DNA of 64,000 nucleotides from Bacillus sp. ISL-45 (lineage in GTDB: Bacteria; Bacillota; Bacilli; Bacillales; Cytobacillaceae): NCBI RefSeq assembly GCF_018613195.1, contig NZ_JAGGQQ010000019.1, positions 124,001 through 188,000 of the forward strand. Reading direction: 5' to 3'. Under the pieces are notes generated by a model. That model ran no database searches. It was given only the letters and a program-made list of their open reading frames with translations, and was not told where the DNA came from. Made by a program: the position numbers and the translations under genes. The first letter of the stretch is position 1, and every line of letters starts with the position of its first letter. Below, piece after piece: positions 17,639 to 25,375 of this stretch.

Positions 17639-18671
17639 AGCAATGAATCTGCCAGTTCCGGAAGAAAAGCTGGATTTCAGTGCCAATATTAATCCACTGG
17701 GTCCGCCTCTTGTGTTAAAAGAGAATTGGGGCCAGCTCCTTGAGTCGGTCACTGAATATCCGGATCCTAACGGAACGATTTTAAAAAGAAAGATCGCTGA
17801 AACGGTAGGATTGCAGGAAAACCAGATCCTCCTGGGGAACGGGGGCGCTGAAATCATTTCCCTGATTGGCCGGATGCTTGCTGGAAAACAGGCGGTGATT
17901 GTCCAGCCTGCTTTTTCGGAATATGAAGAAGCTTGCAGGGTAAACGGCTGCCAGGTACTGCACCACCACCTGCAAGCCAGCTGGGCATGGATGGAAGAGG
18001 GTTTAAGTGACAAGCTCCAGAAAGCGGATGCTTTATTCCTTTGCAATCCTAATAATCCCACCGGTGCCTACTATCCAAAATCGATCATTGTTCATTTGCT
18101 GGAGGAGTGCAGAAGGCATCAATGCTTGCTGATTGTCGATGAGGCATTTTACGACTTCCTTGCAGAATACGAATCGATCACCCATTACATAGAGGAATAT
18201 CCGAATTTACTTATCATCAGGTCGATGACAAAAATGTTTGCTATACCTGGCTTGAGGCTTGGCTATTTGCTCGCAGACCCAGCAGCCATTAGGGAGATTG
18301 CAGCCTTCCAGCCGCATTGGAGCACAAATGCGATTGCCTTGAAGGCAGGTGAATGGTGCCTCGATAGTGAATCATACATAAATGAAACAATTGCCTTAAT
18401 CGAACAGGAAAGACAACGTCTTTTCCGTTTTTACAAAAAACGGGACCTGCTGGTTTCTCCATCCCGTATTAATTTTTATCTTCTAAAGGACCCGTCTCTT
18501 AAAGGCCAGTATCCATTCCTGCAATACCTTCTTAATAGGGGAATCATCCCAAGACATACCTTGAACTTTCCTGGACTTGAGGGTGAATGGCTGCGATTTG
18601 CCATCAAGGGACCTGAAGCCAATGACAAATTGATGGGGGCGGTGGCTGAATGGCTGGACAGTCGTCTTTGA
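17595..18671 (+). CDS. cobD: Threonine-phosphate decarboxylase CobD
   Basis: 358 residues from TTG 17595, which has GGGGGGAT 6 bases upstream and gives the usual start KWPAHGANPHYLYEA; an in-frame TTG at 17580 lies before that site. Class I aminotransferase fold, with FLCNPNNPTGAYYP, VDEAFYDF and the PLP lysine in SMTKMFAIPGLRLGY. It makes aminopropanol phosphate for CbiB. Overlaps cbiB by 44 bases and cobU by 22. Confidence 0.93.
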   Translation: MKWPAHGANPHYLYEAMNLPVPEEKLDFSANINPLGPPLVLKENWGQLLESVTEYPDPNGTILKRKIAETVGLQENQILLGNGGAEIISLIGRMLAGKQAVIVQPAFSEYEEACRVNGCQVLHHHLQASWAWMEEGLSDKLQKADALFLCNPNNPTGAYYPKSIIVHLLEECRRHQCLLIVDEAFYDFLAEYESITHYIEEYPNLLIIRSMTKMFAIPGLRLGYLLADPAAIREIAAFQPHWSTNAIALKAGEWCLDSESYINETIALIEQERQRLFRFYKKRDLLVSPSRINFYLLKDPSLKGQYPFLQYLLNRGIIPRHTLNFPGLEGEWLRFAIKGPEANDKLMGAVAEWLDSRL

Positions 18672-19231
18672 TTTTTATCAGCGGTGGTGTCCGCAGCGGC
18701 AAAAGTCGTTTTGCCGAGATCCTCGCGGGGAAATCGGAAGCAAAATATTCCGGACAGCTCCACTACGTCGCTGCAGGACAGCCAAGCGATCATGAAATGA
18801 AAGAGAGAATCATGCGTCACCAGCAGGACCGGGAACTCAGCGGGCTGAATTGGAGAACCTGGGAAATCCCCAGGAATCTTTCCCCGTTTTCAACCGTTCT
18901 GACAAAAAATGATATCGTCCTGCTGGATTGCCTGACCACGCTGTTGAATAATGAATTTTTTCATGAAGATGGGCAGTGGGAATGTGATGGTTTCCCAGAA
19001 ATGATCGTAACTAAGATCATGAATGAGCTGAATCAAGTGACTCAACAAGCAAGAACATTTATCGTTGTCAGCAATGAGGTCCATGGGGAAGCGATATTGG
19101 ATGAAGGGCTTGTATTTACTTATGCTAAAGTGCTCGGCCAGCTTCATCAAGCTATTGTAAAAGAGGCGGATTATGCTTATTTAGTTGAAGCTGGGGTGCC
19201 GATTATGATGAAGGGGGAGGGTTCTCCGTGA
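18650..19231 (+). CDS. cobU: Adenosylcobinamide kinase/guanylyltransferase CobU
   Basis: 193 residues. P-loop GGVRSGKSRFAE at residues about 12-23; LLDCLTTLLNN and VVSNEVHGEAI follow. It phosphorylates adenosylcobinamide and transfers GMP to give AdoCbi-GDP, the acceptor for CobS. The Bacillus-type C-terminus (KVLGQLHQAIVKEADYAYL) differs from the enterobacterial one. A second, shorter CobU-like gene lies downstream at 22023. The GTGA overlap with cobQ couples translation. Confidence 0.88.
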   Translation: MAGQSSLIFISGGVRSGKSRFAEILAGKSEAKYSGQLHYVAAGQPSDHEMKERIMRHQQDRELSGLNWRTWEIPRNLSPFSTVLTKNDIVLLDCLTTLLNNEFFHEDGQWECDGFPEMIVTKIMNELNQVTQQARTFIVVSNEVHGEAILDEGLVFTYAKVLGQLHQAIVKEADYAYLVEAGVPIMMKGEGSP

Positions 19232-20730
19232 ATGGAATCATGGTTCTTGGTACAGCCTCTGATGTTGGGAAAAGTCTGATTGCCACTGCCATCTGCCGGG
19301 CCTATGCAAATGAGGGCGTACGGGTAGCGCCGTTCAAGTCGCAGAATATGTCCAACAATTCGTATGTCACCGCTGATAGTAAAGAAATCGGCAGAGCCCA
19401 GGGAATCCAGGCAGAGGCAGCTAGGACAGAGGCAACGGTTTGGATGAATCCCATTCTGCTAAAGCCGAGGTCCGACCAGGACGCGGAAGTGATCTTATTT
19501 GGGAAGGCGATTCACACCTTGTCAGGGAAGGCATATAGGGATGTTTTTTACGAACAGGGACTTGAAGCAATCCGTTCAGCTTTTGAAAAGCTTGGCCAGG
19601 AGTATGAAATGATTGTTATGGAGGGTGCTGGCAGCCCTGTGGAAATCAATTTAAAGGACCGTGAGCTAGTCAACATGAAGGTAGCGGAAATCGCCGATGT
19701 ACCAGCTGTTCTGGTCGCGGATATTGACAGAGGCGGGGTATTTGCCAGCATTATCGGCACTTTGGAACTAATGTCCCCGGAAGAAAAACAGCGGGTAAAA
19801 GGATTGATTATCAATAAATTCCGCGGTGACCAATCCTTGTTCGAAGAAGGGATTAAATGGCTGGAATCCAGGACAGGGATTCCCGTTCTCGGTGTACTCC
19901 CTTTTCTCGAAAACCATATGATTGATGGCGAGGATTCCTTATCGATACCAGCTTCCAAATACAGGGCGGGTCTTGATATTGCGGTGTTCAAGCCGCCGTA
20001 TATTTCAAACTACAGTGATATAGAGCCTTTCTACCTTGAGAACGATGTGTCGGTCCGATGGGTGAGTTCGGTTGAAGAAATCGGAGAACCTGATGCCGTC
20101 ATCCTTCCTGGCACAAAAAGCACAATCAAGGATCTTCAATATTTTAAAAAGGCAGGGCTTTTCAGCTGGCTTCGCGATTATGCTGATAACGGCAGATTTA
20201 TCGCTGGGATTTGTGGAGGCTATCAAATGCTTGGCGAGAAGCTCATTGACCCGTTTGGGAGTGATACAGGTTCAGAATATTCCGAGGAAGACGGGTTCGG
20301 GATCATTCCGGCTGTCACTACCTTTGCCAGGGTAAAAACAACCGCAAGGGCAGAAGGGATTTTTCATCCGGCCACAGGAATTTCCCTTTCAGCAAGAGGG
20401 TACGAAATCCATCTTGGCGAAACTGAAATGACTTCAATCTGCCAGCCGTTACTGCTGATAAGCGAGGACAAAGAGGAAGGATTTTATGGGAAAGATGGCC
20501 GCATCATCGGCACCTACCTGCACCATCTTTTCCACAATGATGAATGGAGAAATCATTGGCTCAACTCGATCCGCAAGGCCAAGGGGGAGCCAGAGAGAAA
20601 TCCGGTTTATATAAGCGAGCTAAAGGACCAGAAGTACGATGAACTGGCCAGCCATCTTATGAATCATCTAGACTGGAACAGGCTGAAAGAAATTCCGGAA
20701 AAATGGAGAAGCAGACATGAAATGGTTTAA
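19228..20730 (+). CDS. cobQ: Cobyric acid synthase CobQ
   Basis: 500 residues from GTG with GGGGGAGG upstream. The N-terminal dethiobiotin-synthetase-like ATPase has GTASDVGKSLIATAICR and PFKSQNMSNNSYVT. The C-terminal class I amidotransferase has the nucleophile Cys in GICGGYQMLGE and the His in TYLHHLFHN. It amidates adenosylcobyrinic acid a,c-diamide. Its presence without the earlier corrin-ring genes in this window suggests use of imported incomplete corrinoids or genes elsewhere. Overlaps cobS by 14 bases. Confidence 0.95.
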   Translation: MNGIMVLGTASDVGKSLIATAICRAYANEGVRVAPFKSQNMSNNSYVTADSKEIGRAQGIQAEAARTEATVWMNPILLKPRSDQDAEVILFGKAIHTLSGKAYRDVFYEQGLEAIRSAFEKLGQEYEMIVMEGAGSPVEINLKDRELVNMKVAEIADVPAVLVADIDRGGVFASIIGTLELMSPEEKQRVKGLIINKFRGDQSLFEEGIKWLESRTGIPVLGVLPFLENHMIDGEDSLSIPASKYRAGLDIAVFKPPYISNYSDIEPFYLENDVSVRWVSSVEEIGEPDAVILPGTKSTIKDLQYFKKAGLFSWLRDYADNGRFIAGICGGYQMLGEKLIDPFGSDTGSEYSEEDGFGIIPAVTTFARVKTTARAEGIFHPATGISLSARGYEIHLGETEMTSICQPLLLISEDKEEGFYGKDGRIIGTYLHHLFHNDEWRNHWLNSIRKAKGEPERNPVYISELKDQKYDELASHLMNHLDWNRLKEIPEKWRSRHEMV

Positions 20731-21502
20731 GGGTTTCCTGATCAACCTGCAATTCTTCTCCACAATCCCGATTCCTTTTGAGCTGCCGATGGATCGAAAG
20801 CATCTCGAGAGAGCGGTACAGACATTTCCTTTACTTGGGATTCTGCAAGGCGGCATTTATGCAAGCATCCTTTTTGCTATTGTCGAGTGGACACCCTTTT
20901 CAGCTATGACTGCTGCTATTGTATTGTGGCTTGCTTCGATTCTCCTAACTGGAGGAATCCATCTTGACGGCTGGATTGATTCCAGTGATGCCTATTTTTC
21001 TTATCGGGATCAGGAAAAACGATTAGAAATCATGAAAGATCCGAGGACCGGGGCGTTTGGTGTTTTGTCTGTCCTTGTGCTGTTAAGTACGAAGCTTTTC
21101 TTTCTATATGAAATTGTCGTTATGCTGCAAAGCGCTACCTATCTGCTAGCGCTCGCTATCCCAATTCTCGGCAGAATGGTGATGGGGATTCTGCTCGTTA
21201 CGGTCAGGCCTGTAAAAAACGAAGGGCTTGGGGCGATGTTCCATAATGCTTCATCAAAAAGCACCTTATGGATCTACCCTGTTTATCTTTTAGGTGTAGC
21301 AGGGGTACTGATTTTAACCGGCTTATATATTGGCATGGCCGTCTATTTTCTCGCAGCCATTTTCATTGTCCTTTTTCTAAGGAAAAAAATCGTCGAATGG
21401 TTTGGAGGAATGACAGGGGATACTCTCGGAGCGAGTGTCGAACTGACGGAGGTGTTGTTGTGGATGACATTGTGGCTATTGCATTATTTCGCCATGGGAT
21501 GA
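20717..21502 (+). CDS. cobS: Adenosylcobinamide-GDP ribazoletransferase CobS
   Basis: 261 residues, multiple membrane segments. Signature GGIHLDGWIDSSDAYFSY, followed by RLEIMKDPRTGAFG (residues about 76-115). It joins AdoCbi-GDP with alpha-ribazole (or its phosphate) to form adenosylcobalamin (phosphate). Normal family length. The 3' end overlaps cobC by 43 bases. Confidence 0.95.
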   Translation: MKWFKGFLINLQFFSTIPIPFELPMDRKHLERAVQTFPLLGILQGGIYASILFAIVEWTPFSAMTAAIVLWLASILLTGGIHLDGWIDSSDAYFSYRDQEKRLEIMKDPRTGAFGVLSVLVLLSTKLFFLYEIVVMLQSATYLLALAIPILGRMVMGILLVTVRPVKNEGLGAMFHNASSKSTLWIYPVYLLGVAGVLILTGLYIGMAVYFLAAIFIVLFLRKKIVEWFGGMTGDTLGASVELTEVLLWMTLWLLHYFAMG

Positions 21503-22089
21503 CAGTGGAAAATAAACGACAGGCCTATCTGGGATGGACAGATTCCCCTCTAGTGGCTCAACAAAACTTTCCTGAGATTCCTGACAGCTTTGAACAGATT
21601 TATTCTAGCGATCTTGGCAGGTGCAGGGAAACTGCGAACGTTCTTTTTCCAAAAGCAGTGGCGGAAATTGTACCAGAGCTCCGTGAAATCAATTTTGGCG
21701 ACTGGGAAGGAAAGACCTATGAACAGCTGAAGAACGAGGGCATGTATAAAAAGTGGCTATCTGAACCTTTTAAGATATCCCCGCCGAATGGGGAATCCTT
21801 TGATGCCTTTACCCATCGCGTGGAAAAAGGGTGGGAGAAAATTACCCGGAATATGGTTGGACATCAAATCAACACAGCAGCAGTGGTCACTCATGGGGGA
21901 GTGATTCGCTATTTATTAACTGTGTATGCTCCTGAAGAGAAAGATTTTTGGGAATGGAGCATTCCGTATGGCCGCGGTTATCAATTGACCTGGAGCAGAG
22001 AAGGTTTAAGGAGGGGAGAACGGTGCATTTCGTTACAGGAGGTGCCTTTAATGGCAAATCAAACTGGGTCAGGAAGCACTATCAGTTAG
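21460..22089 (+). CDS. cobC: Alpha-ribazole phosphatase-like histidine phosphatase CobC
   Basis: 209 residues from GTG 21460, chosen because GGAGG lies 7 bases upstream; the frame is open much further back inside cobS. Phosphoglycerate-mutase fold: LFRHGMTVENK with the catalytic His (the usual RHGET is RHGMT), IYSSDLGRCRETA, ELREINFGDWEG, and VVTHGGVIR with the second His. Likely dephosphorylates alpha-ribazole phosphate or adenosylcobalamin phosphate. Overlaps the next gene by 67 bases. Confidence 0.88.
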   Translation: MDDIVAIALFRHGMTVENKRQAYLGWTDSPLVAQQNFPEIPDSFEQIYSSDLGRCRETANVLFPKAVAEIVPELREINFGDWEGKTYEQLKNEGMYKKWLSEPFKISPPNGESFDAFTHRVEKGWEKITRNMVGHQINTAAVVTHGGVIRYLLTVYAPEEKDFWEWSIPYGRGYQLTWSREGLRRGERCISLQEVPLMANQTGSGSTIS

Positions 22090-22451
22090 ATGACCTTGAT
22101 CACTCGTGGAACTCAGCATATAAAGGGGATGAAATCCCGAAGCTGAATAGGCAGCAAATCATCGTTTTGGAAGGCCTCGAAGTGTGGATCCGGCAAATGG
22201 CTCAGAATGTCCAAGCAGATGAGAGCCGGCAAAATTTGAAGGAACTAATTCGAAAGTGGTTGAAATGGGAAAGTGAGGATCAGCAGCGGAAGTTGGTGCT
22301 GATCGGCAGTGATATTTCAAAAGGAATCGTTCCCATGGCAGCTGAAGATCGAGTATGGCGTGACATTACCGGCTGGGTTTACCAGGACATTGTTTCAGCT
22401 GCTGACCGGGTAGACGTGATTTGGTATGGAATCAGTCAAAAACTAAAATAA
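22023..22451 (+). CDS. Second CobU-like nucleotide-binding protein
   Basis: 142 residues from GTG 22023 with AAGGAGGGG 6 bases upstream. P-loop VTGGAFNGKSNWV at residues 4-16 and a CobU-like C-terminus (GSDISKGIVPMAAEDRVWRD, then ADRVDVIWYG). It is shorter than canonical CobU (about 180 residues) and lacks an obvious guanylated-histidine segment. It may be a divergent cobinamide kinase or accessory protein. It lies out of frame within the end of cobC and is followed by the adenosyltransferase. Confidence 0.75.
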   Translation: MHFVTGGAFNGKSNWVRKHYQLDDLDHSWNSAYKGDEIPKLNRQQIIVLEGLEVWIRQMAQNVQADESRQNLKELIRKWLKWESEDQQRKLVLIGSDISKGIVPMAAEDRVWRDITGWVYQDIVSAADRVDVIWYGISQKLK

Positions 22452-22463
22452 AGGGGTATGGAC

Positions 22464-23060
22464 ATGAGACTATATACGAGGACAGGCGATAAAGGGAAAA
22501 CGAGTATTATCGGAGGCCGGGTGGAAAAAGATGATATTCGTGTCGAAGCATACGGAACTGTCGATGAAGTGAACTGCTTTGTCGGCCAGGCGGTTACCCA
22601 GCTGGATCCTGAGATTTTTGCGGATATCCTAGAAGATCTTGAAAAAATTCAGCATGAGCTTTTTGACTGCGGCGGAGATTTAGCAAATGTAACGAAGAGC
22701 CGGGCGCTTAAACTGACAAAGGAATCAGTTGAATATCTTGAAAAGAAAATCGATGAGCTGATTGTCGAAGCTCCGAAGCTTGAGAGATTCATATTGCCGG
22801 GAGGAGCCCCTGCTGCCGCTTCCATCCATCTAGCACGCACGGTCACAAGAAGGGCTGAAAGATTAGTCGTTTCATTGTTAAAAGCTGACCCGGACGTTTC
22901 AGAAACCGCCTTGCAATTCTTGAATCGATTGTCCGATTATTTCTTTGCTCTTGCCAGGGTAATCAACTCAAGGCTAAATCTGCAGGATGTTGAATACGTT
23001 CGAAGTGCCAAGGTGTTCAGGGAGGGAAAGCGCAAGGAGGATCAGCAAGGTGAAGAATAG
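22464..23060 (+). CDS. pduO: Cob(I)alamin adenosyltransferase, PduO type
   Basis: 198 residues from ATG 22464 (AAAGGGG about 6 bases upstream; the in-frame ATG at 22458 is too close). Signature YTRTGDKGKTSIIGG at the N-terminus, EAYGTVDEVNCFVG, FILPGGAPAAASIHLARTV and RRAERLV. It transfers the adenosyl group from ATP to Co(I) corrinoids, which CobU, CobQ and CobS require. B. subtilis YvqK is the counterpart. Overlaps cblT by 11 bases. Confidence 0.93.
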   Translation: MRLYTRTGDKGKTSIIGGRVEKDDIRVEAYGTVDEVNCFVGQAVTQLDPEIFADILEDLEKIQHELFDCGGDLANVTKSRALKLTKESVEYLEKKIDELIVEAPKLERFILPGGAPAAASIHLARTVTRRAERLVVSLLKADPDVSETALQFLNRLSDYFFALARVINSRLNLQDVEYVRSAKVFREGKRKEDQQGEE

Positions 23061-23541
23061 GAAACGATCCTGGCTTGCCATGTTCATCGCCCTTTCAGCC
23101 GCGGGCGCATTCATTAAGATTCCAGCCGTGATTGACAGTGTAGCTTTGGATGCCTTGCCTGCGTTGGTGGCAGCAGGACTTTTGGGTGGACCGGCAGGAG
23201 CGGTCGTCGGCGGAATTGGTCATCTGGTATCTGCGATGGCTGCTGGAATGCCGCTCGGACCTTTTCATTTCCTGGCTGCCGGTGAAATGGCCCTGCTGGT
23301 ATATCTGTTCGGCATCTTATATAAAAACGGTAAACGCTGGCCAGCAGGCGCACTATTTATCATGGGCAACAGCTTCGCCGCCCCGCTTCCGTTTATTATG
23401 TTAATGGGAACGTCATTTTACATAGCTATTGTGCCATCCTTGTTTCTCGGTTCCATTTTAAATACAGCGCTTGCTTTTGTTATTTTGCCGAGGGTTGCTA
23501 GAGTTATTGGTGACAGCCTTCCATTTTCAAGACAGGCATGA
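23050..23541 (+). CDS. cblT: ECF transporter S component, likely alpha-ribazole uptake (CblT)
   Basis: 163 residues from GTG 23050, with AAGGAGG 9 bases upstream; the frame is open earlier but inside pduO. Five to six hydrophobic segments; AFIKIPAVIDSVALDALPAL and GGPAGAVVGGIGHL are typical of small ECF substrate-binding subunits. The next gene is CblS-like; CblT and CblS form the alpha-ribazole salvage pair described in Listeria and Geobacillus. It would need a general EcfAAT energising module encoded elsewhere. Confidence 0.8.
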   Translation: MKNRKRSWLAMFIALSAAGAFIKIPAVIDSVALDALPALVAAGLLGGPAGAVVGGIGHLVSAMAAGMPLGPFHFLAAGEMALLVYLFGILYKNGKRWPAGALFIMGNSFAAPLPFIMLMGTSFYIAIVPSLFLGSILNTALAFVILPRVARVIGDSLPFSRQA

Positions 23542-23579
23542 ACGAAGAAAAACTTGGCAGCTAGGGAGGGAAAAAGCAG

Positions 23580-24299
23580 GTGAGAGACACTTTAATGATT
23601 CCTTTAACTGAAGAAGAAAACCTTGTGATCGCCAGTGATAACAGCGGCAGCATCGGGATGAAGGATGGTGACGTGGTTCATGTTCCGTATAAGACCGTTG
23701 CATACTATTCTTTCAGGGTTGCTGTCATGGAGTGCCTAAGTGCGGGCGGGGAACCATTTGCTGCAGTCGTTCAGAATTTCTGTGGTGAAGATGCCTGGGA
23801 TGAATTATTGCGAGGGATTGAACAAGGAATTAGTGAGCTTGGAAGGGTGGACATAAAGGTTACCGGGAGCACGGAAAGCAATTTTATGTTAAACCAATCT
23901 GCTGTTGGCCTTTCGGTACTCGGAAAAAGAAAGGCAAATGCAAAAATTGAAAAGCTGACTTATGATTCCCAAACACGGATAGCTGTCATTGGCTCCCCTC
24001 TGGTCGGATCAGAGGTGATGGAAAAGGAAGAACAGATTGTGCCCTTGCCGGTTTTTAAGGAGGTTAGCTGCATGGAAGAAGTCGTCACGATTCCTGTTGG
24101 CTCCAAAGGAATTCTTCATGAGCTGAATACTCTGTTTGAGAATATAGAAGTTACTGAAGAAAATGTGGAAACAACTCTTCCGCTATTAAAATCTTCCGGC
24201 CCATCGACCTGCTTTGTGGCGGTTTTTCCGATTGAAATACTACATAAATTAAAATCGATTTGCGGCCGCTATTTTCATGAAATGAACTACTTGGGGTGA
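23580..24299 (+). CDS. cblS: Alpha-ribazole kinase CblS (AIR-synthase-like)
   Basis: 239 residues from GTG with GGGAGGG upstream. PurM/AIR-synthase-related fold: VIASDNSGSIGMKDGDVVHV at residues about 17-36, AVMECLSAGGEPFAAVVQNF, GSTESNFMLNQSAVGLSVLG. Its position after cblT and in a cobamide operon identifies it as alpha-ribazole kinase rather than a purine enzyme. It would phosphorylate imported alpha-ribazole for nucleotide-loop assembly by CobS. 38 bases after cblT. Confidence 0.82.
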   Translation: MRDTLMIPLTEEENLVIASDNSGSIGMKDGDVVHVPYKTVAYYSFRVAVMECLSAGGEPFAAVVQNFCGEDAWDELLRGIEQGISELGRVDIKVTGSTESNFMLNQSAVGLSVLGKRKANAKIEKLTYDSQTRIAVIGSPLVGSEVMEKEEQIVPLPVFKEVSCMEEVVTIPVGSKGILHELNTLFENIEVTEENVETTLPLLKSSGPSTCFVAVFPIEILHKLKSICGRYFHEMNYLG

Positions 24300-24302
24300 A
24301 AC

Positions 24303-24911
24303 ATGCTTCATTTATATGTAATCAGACACGGGGAAACAGAATGGAATAAAGAAAAAAGAAGCCAGGGCCGCCTTGATTCTCCCCTTACTGATAAAGGGAA
24401 AGAAGATGCCCGCTCACTGGGAGCCAGGCTTCAGGACACAGAATTTCGCCAAATCATTTCTTCTCCAAGCGGCAGAACAATGGAAACAGTCAGGCTGGTA
24501 AAAGGGGAGCGGATGATTCCCCTGTTCACCGACGAAAGGTTAATGGAAATTGACTTAGGGTCGTGGCAGGGAAAAACAGAAAACGAAATTAAATCTCTGT
24601 ATCCTGAAGAATTCGATACCTACTGGAACAAGCCTGAATGCTATATAAGCGTTGGCGGGGAAACCTTTTTACAGGTCCAGCATAGGCTGATGGAGTTTTT
24701 GGACGATTTGGAGAAGACCGTGAGAGATGGAAATGTCCTCATTGTTACCCACGGCGTTGTGATTAAGACTTTATACTTGCTAAGCAGGGATTCTTTATTA
24801 AAACACTTATGGGAGCCGCCATTTATCCATGGAACAAGCTTAACGATTTTAAAACTGGATGCTGGAAAAAAAGAACTGCAGCTTGAAGCTTGTGTTTCTC
24901 ATTGTTCCTAA
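24303..24911 (+). CDS. Histidine phosphatase family protein, second CobC-like
   Basis: 202 residues. LYVIRHGETEWNKEKRSQGR at the N-terminus with the catalytic RHGE, IISSPSGRTMETV, MEIDLGSWQG, VTHGVVIKTLY. It has the intact RHGET motif that the upstream CobC lacks (RHGMT). Three bases after cblS and last gene of the operon. It probably acts on alpha-ribazole phosphate or adenosylcobalamin phosphate, but general phosphatases share this fold. Confidence 0.82.
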   Translation: MLHLYVIRHGETEWNKEKRSQGRLDSPLTDKGKEDARSLGARLQDTEFRQIISSPSGRTMETVRLVKGERMIPLFTDERLMEIDLGSWQGKTENEIKSLYPEEFDTYWNKPECYISVGGETFLQVQHRLMEFLDDLEKTVRDGNVLIVTHGVVIKTLYLLSRDSLLKHLWEPPFIHGTSLTILKLDAGKKELQLEACVSHCS

Positions 24912-25042
24912 TAATGATATCACTAGTGGAGGGTGTAAAACTTTCATAGGAAATAGGTATATTGACCATTAGAAGTACTCATCGCCTCGATGAGATTATT
25001 TCCCATATTAAAAATAGGATTCGGGTAATTTTCTCAGAAAAA

Positions 25043-25083
25043 AGTCAGGTACTCTTTAGAAAAGGGTGCCTGGCTTTTTTTGT
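25043..25083 (+). terminator. Terminator of the cobamide operon
   Basis: AGTCAGGTACTCTT pairs with AAGGGTGCCTGGCT (several G-U or mismatched positions), then a run of seven T. It lies 130 bases after the last gene; the interval before it holds no recognisable gene. Confidence 0.75.
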
Positions 25084-25375
25084 TAGGCACTTGACGATGC
25101 AGTGGAGTTTCAAGTTGGGAACAGATTTTAAATAAATAATCCGGAAAACAGTTTTGTACTCAGTTACTGAAAAAGGGTTACCCTCCAGCAGTAAAAAAGT
25201 GCATTTAGAATTTCCCAATTAAAATCAGTCTAAAAGATCGTTTAGAAGATCAAACAGCCTGTTTTAGGAATAGTTTCCTATTTTTACAAAATAATCAAAA
25301 AGGTACTTTATATCCTTTTCCAATCTTTAATTCTACTATATCCTTAGTAAATAAATAGGAAAAGGAGGTTATATA
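25084..25375 (+). other. Intergenic region upstream of the LVIVD protein
   Basis: About 290 AT-rich bases with no open frame of note. A short inverted repeat TAGGAA-TAG-TTTCCTA lies near 25267-25282 and may be an operator or small hairpin. The 3' end carries the strong AAAAGGAGG ribosome site of the next gene. No convincing -35/-10 pair was identified. Confidence 0.4.
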
